Origin: Cytophagales bacterium
Lineage (GTDB): Bacteria; Bacteroidota; Bacteroidia; Cytophagales; Spirosomataceae
DNA length: 7,233 nt
Direction: 5' to 3'
Assembly: GCA_028868395.1 (NCBI GenBank)
Contig: JAGWUO010000056.1
Location: forward strand, 1 to 7,233
Each line of letters begins with the position of its first letter. Positions within the stretch are counted from its first letter, which is position 1. Positions 6,650 through 7,233 of this stretch are shown here, in pieces. The notes below the pieces were generated by a model. That model saw nothing but the letters and a program-made list of their open reading frames with translations. It ran no database searches and had not been told where the DNA came from. The position numbers and the translations under genes were made by a program.

Positions 6650-7233
6650 ATGAAATTTGATTACATCATTGTGGGAGCGGGTACAGCGGGCTGCGTTTTA
6701 GCACACCGTTTATCGGAGAATCCCCTCAACCAGGTGCTTTTGATTGAAGCAGGGGGTGATTTTCGAGATCCCCGTATTTCGATGCCATCGGCCTATTCCT
6801 TGTTGAATCACACCTATTTGAACTGGAATTTTTATACAGAACCACAGCCACATTTAGGAGGTCGTCGCATCTACCAACCTCGAGGTAAAACCGTGGGCGG
6901 AAGTTCTGCTATTAATTGTATGGCCTATATCCGCGGCAATAAAGCGGATTACGATCAATGGGCTGCCTGGGGTTGTGACGGTTGGTCCTACCAGGATGTG
7001 TTGCCTTATTTCAAGAAGTCAGAAGATAACGAAGATTTTCAAAACGAATACCACGGAAGCGGTGGCTTACACCGCGTGGCGAAGAATCGACATTTAACGA
7101 TTTTTGGTGATGCCTTTATTGAAGGCTGTGCCTCGGTAGGTATCCCTGCGAATCCGGATTTTAATGGGGCGAAACAGGTGGGAGCCGGTTTATTTCAGTT
7201 CAACATACAGGATGGGGAAAGAGCTTCTGGGGC
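6650..7233 (+). CDS. GMC-family FAD-dependent oxidoreductase (choline/alcohol dehydrogenase-like), 3' end missing
   Basis: The N-terminal 194 codons of a glucose-methanol-choline oxidoreductase are present; family members run to about 530-560 residues, so roughly one third is visible. The protein opens with a Rossmann FAD-binding motif, YIIVGAGTAGCVLAHRL (Gly9, Gly11, Gly14), followed by LLIEAGG (31-37), where the Glu is expected to bind the FAD ribose. GMC signature 1 spans residues 79-102 (GKTVGGSSAIN, then AYIRG, ending at Asp102). WAAWGCDGWSYQDVLPYF (105-121) is also typical of choline-dehydrogenase-like members. No signal peptide is seen, so it is probably cytoplasmic or membrane-peripheral. 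The catalytic His/Asn pair lies in the missing C-terminal part, so the substrate cannot be judged. It starts at ATG 6650, 60 bp from the divergent HupE-like start, without a Shine-Dalgarno and without a clear promoter match. Choline dehydrogenase is only one of several possibilities. Confidence 0.93.
   Translation, partial: MKFDYIIVGAGTAGCVLAHRLSENPLNQVLLIEAGGDFRDPRISMPSAYSLLNHTYLNWNFYTEPQPHLGGRRIYQPRGKTVGGSSAINCMAYIRGNKADYDQWAAWGCDGWSYQDVLPYFKKSEDNEDFQNEYHGSGGLHRVAKNRHLTIFGDAFIEGCASVGIPANPDFNGAKQVGAGLFQFNIQDGERASG

Noticed and set aside
1..7233. tRNA, rRNA, CRISPR array, insertion sequence, toxin-antitoxin or defence genes.
   Set aside because: No cloverleaf, regular repeat-spacer pattern, transposase motif, terminal inverted repeat or defence domain was seen; nearly all sequence is accounted for by housekeeping genes.

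Overview
The window looks like chromosomal DNA from a member of the Bacteroidota, probably Cytophagales or a relative. Several things point there. Three promoter-like sites match the Bacteroidetes -7 consensus TAnnTTTG. None of the start codons has a convincing Shine-Dalgarno sequence, and the spacers are AT-rich. UvrA, the HupE-like protein and the eukaryote-like NrdB also have the look of that phylum. The placement comes from motifs and recalled family features, not from a database search.

Layout, left to right. (1) Positions 1-1460, minus strand: nuoN, the proton-pumping membrane subunit N of respiratory complex I, cut off at its C-terminal end by the window edge. (2) Positions 1469-4297, minus strand: a complete uvrA, the DNA damage recognition ATPase of nucleotide excision repair, ending 8 bp before nuoN starts. 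(3) A 43-bp divergent spacer with a -7 element for each direction. (4) Positions 4341-4925, plus strand: a small secreted, probably outer-membrane beta-barrel protein of unknown function. (5) Positions 5004-5981, plus strand: nrdB, the class Ia ribonucleotide reductase radical subunit, with its own upstream promoter-like sequence and no nrdA beside it. (6) A compact GAAA-loop hairpin that can terminate transcription from both sides. (7) Positions 6029-6589, minus strand: a HupE/UreJ-type membrane protein convergent with nrdB, probably starting at GTG. (8) Positions 6650-7233, plus strand: the first 194 codons of a GMC-family FAD oxidoreductase, cut off by the right edge.

The genes are mostly housekeeping: respiration, DNA repair, dNTP synthesis, putative metal transport and alcohol oxidation. 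They do not form one pathway. The only likely co-transcribed pair is uvrA-nuoN. No mobile element, CRISPR array, RNA gene or defence system is visible, and no gene-free stretch reaches 300 bases. I found no strong candidate for an undescribed system. The most useful observations are the very tight divergent uvrA promoter region with a possibly leaderless uvrA mRNA, the start-site correction for the HupE-like gene, the separation of nuoN from any visible nuo operon, and the half-lost first zinc finger of UvrA.
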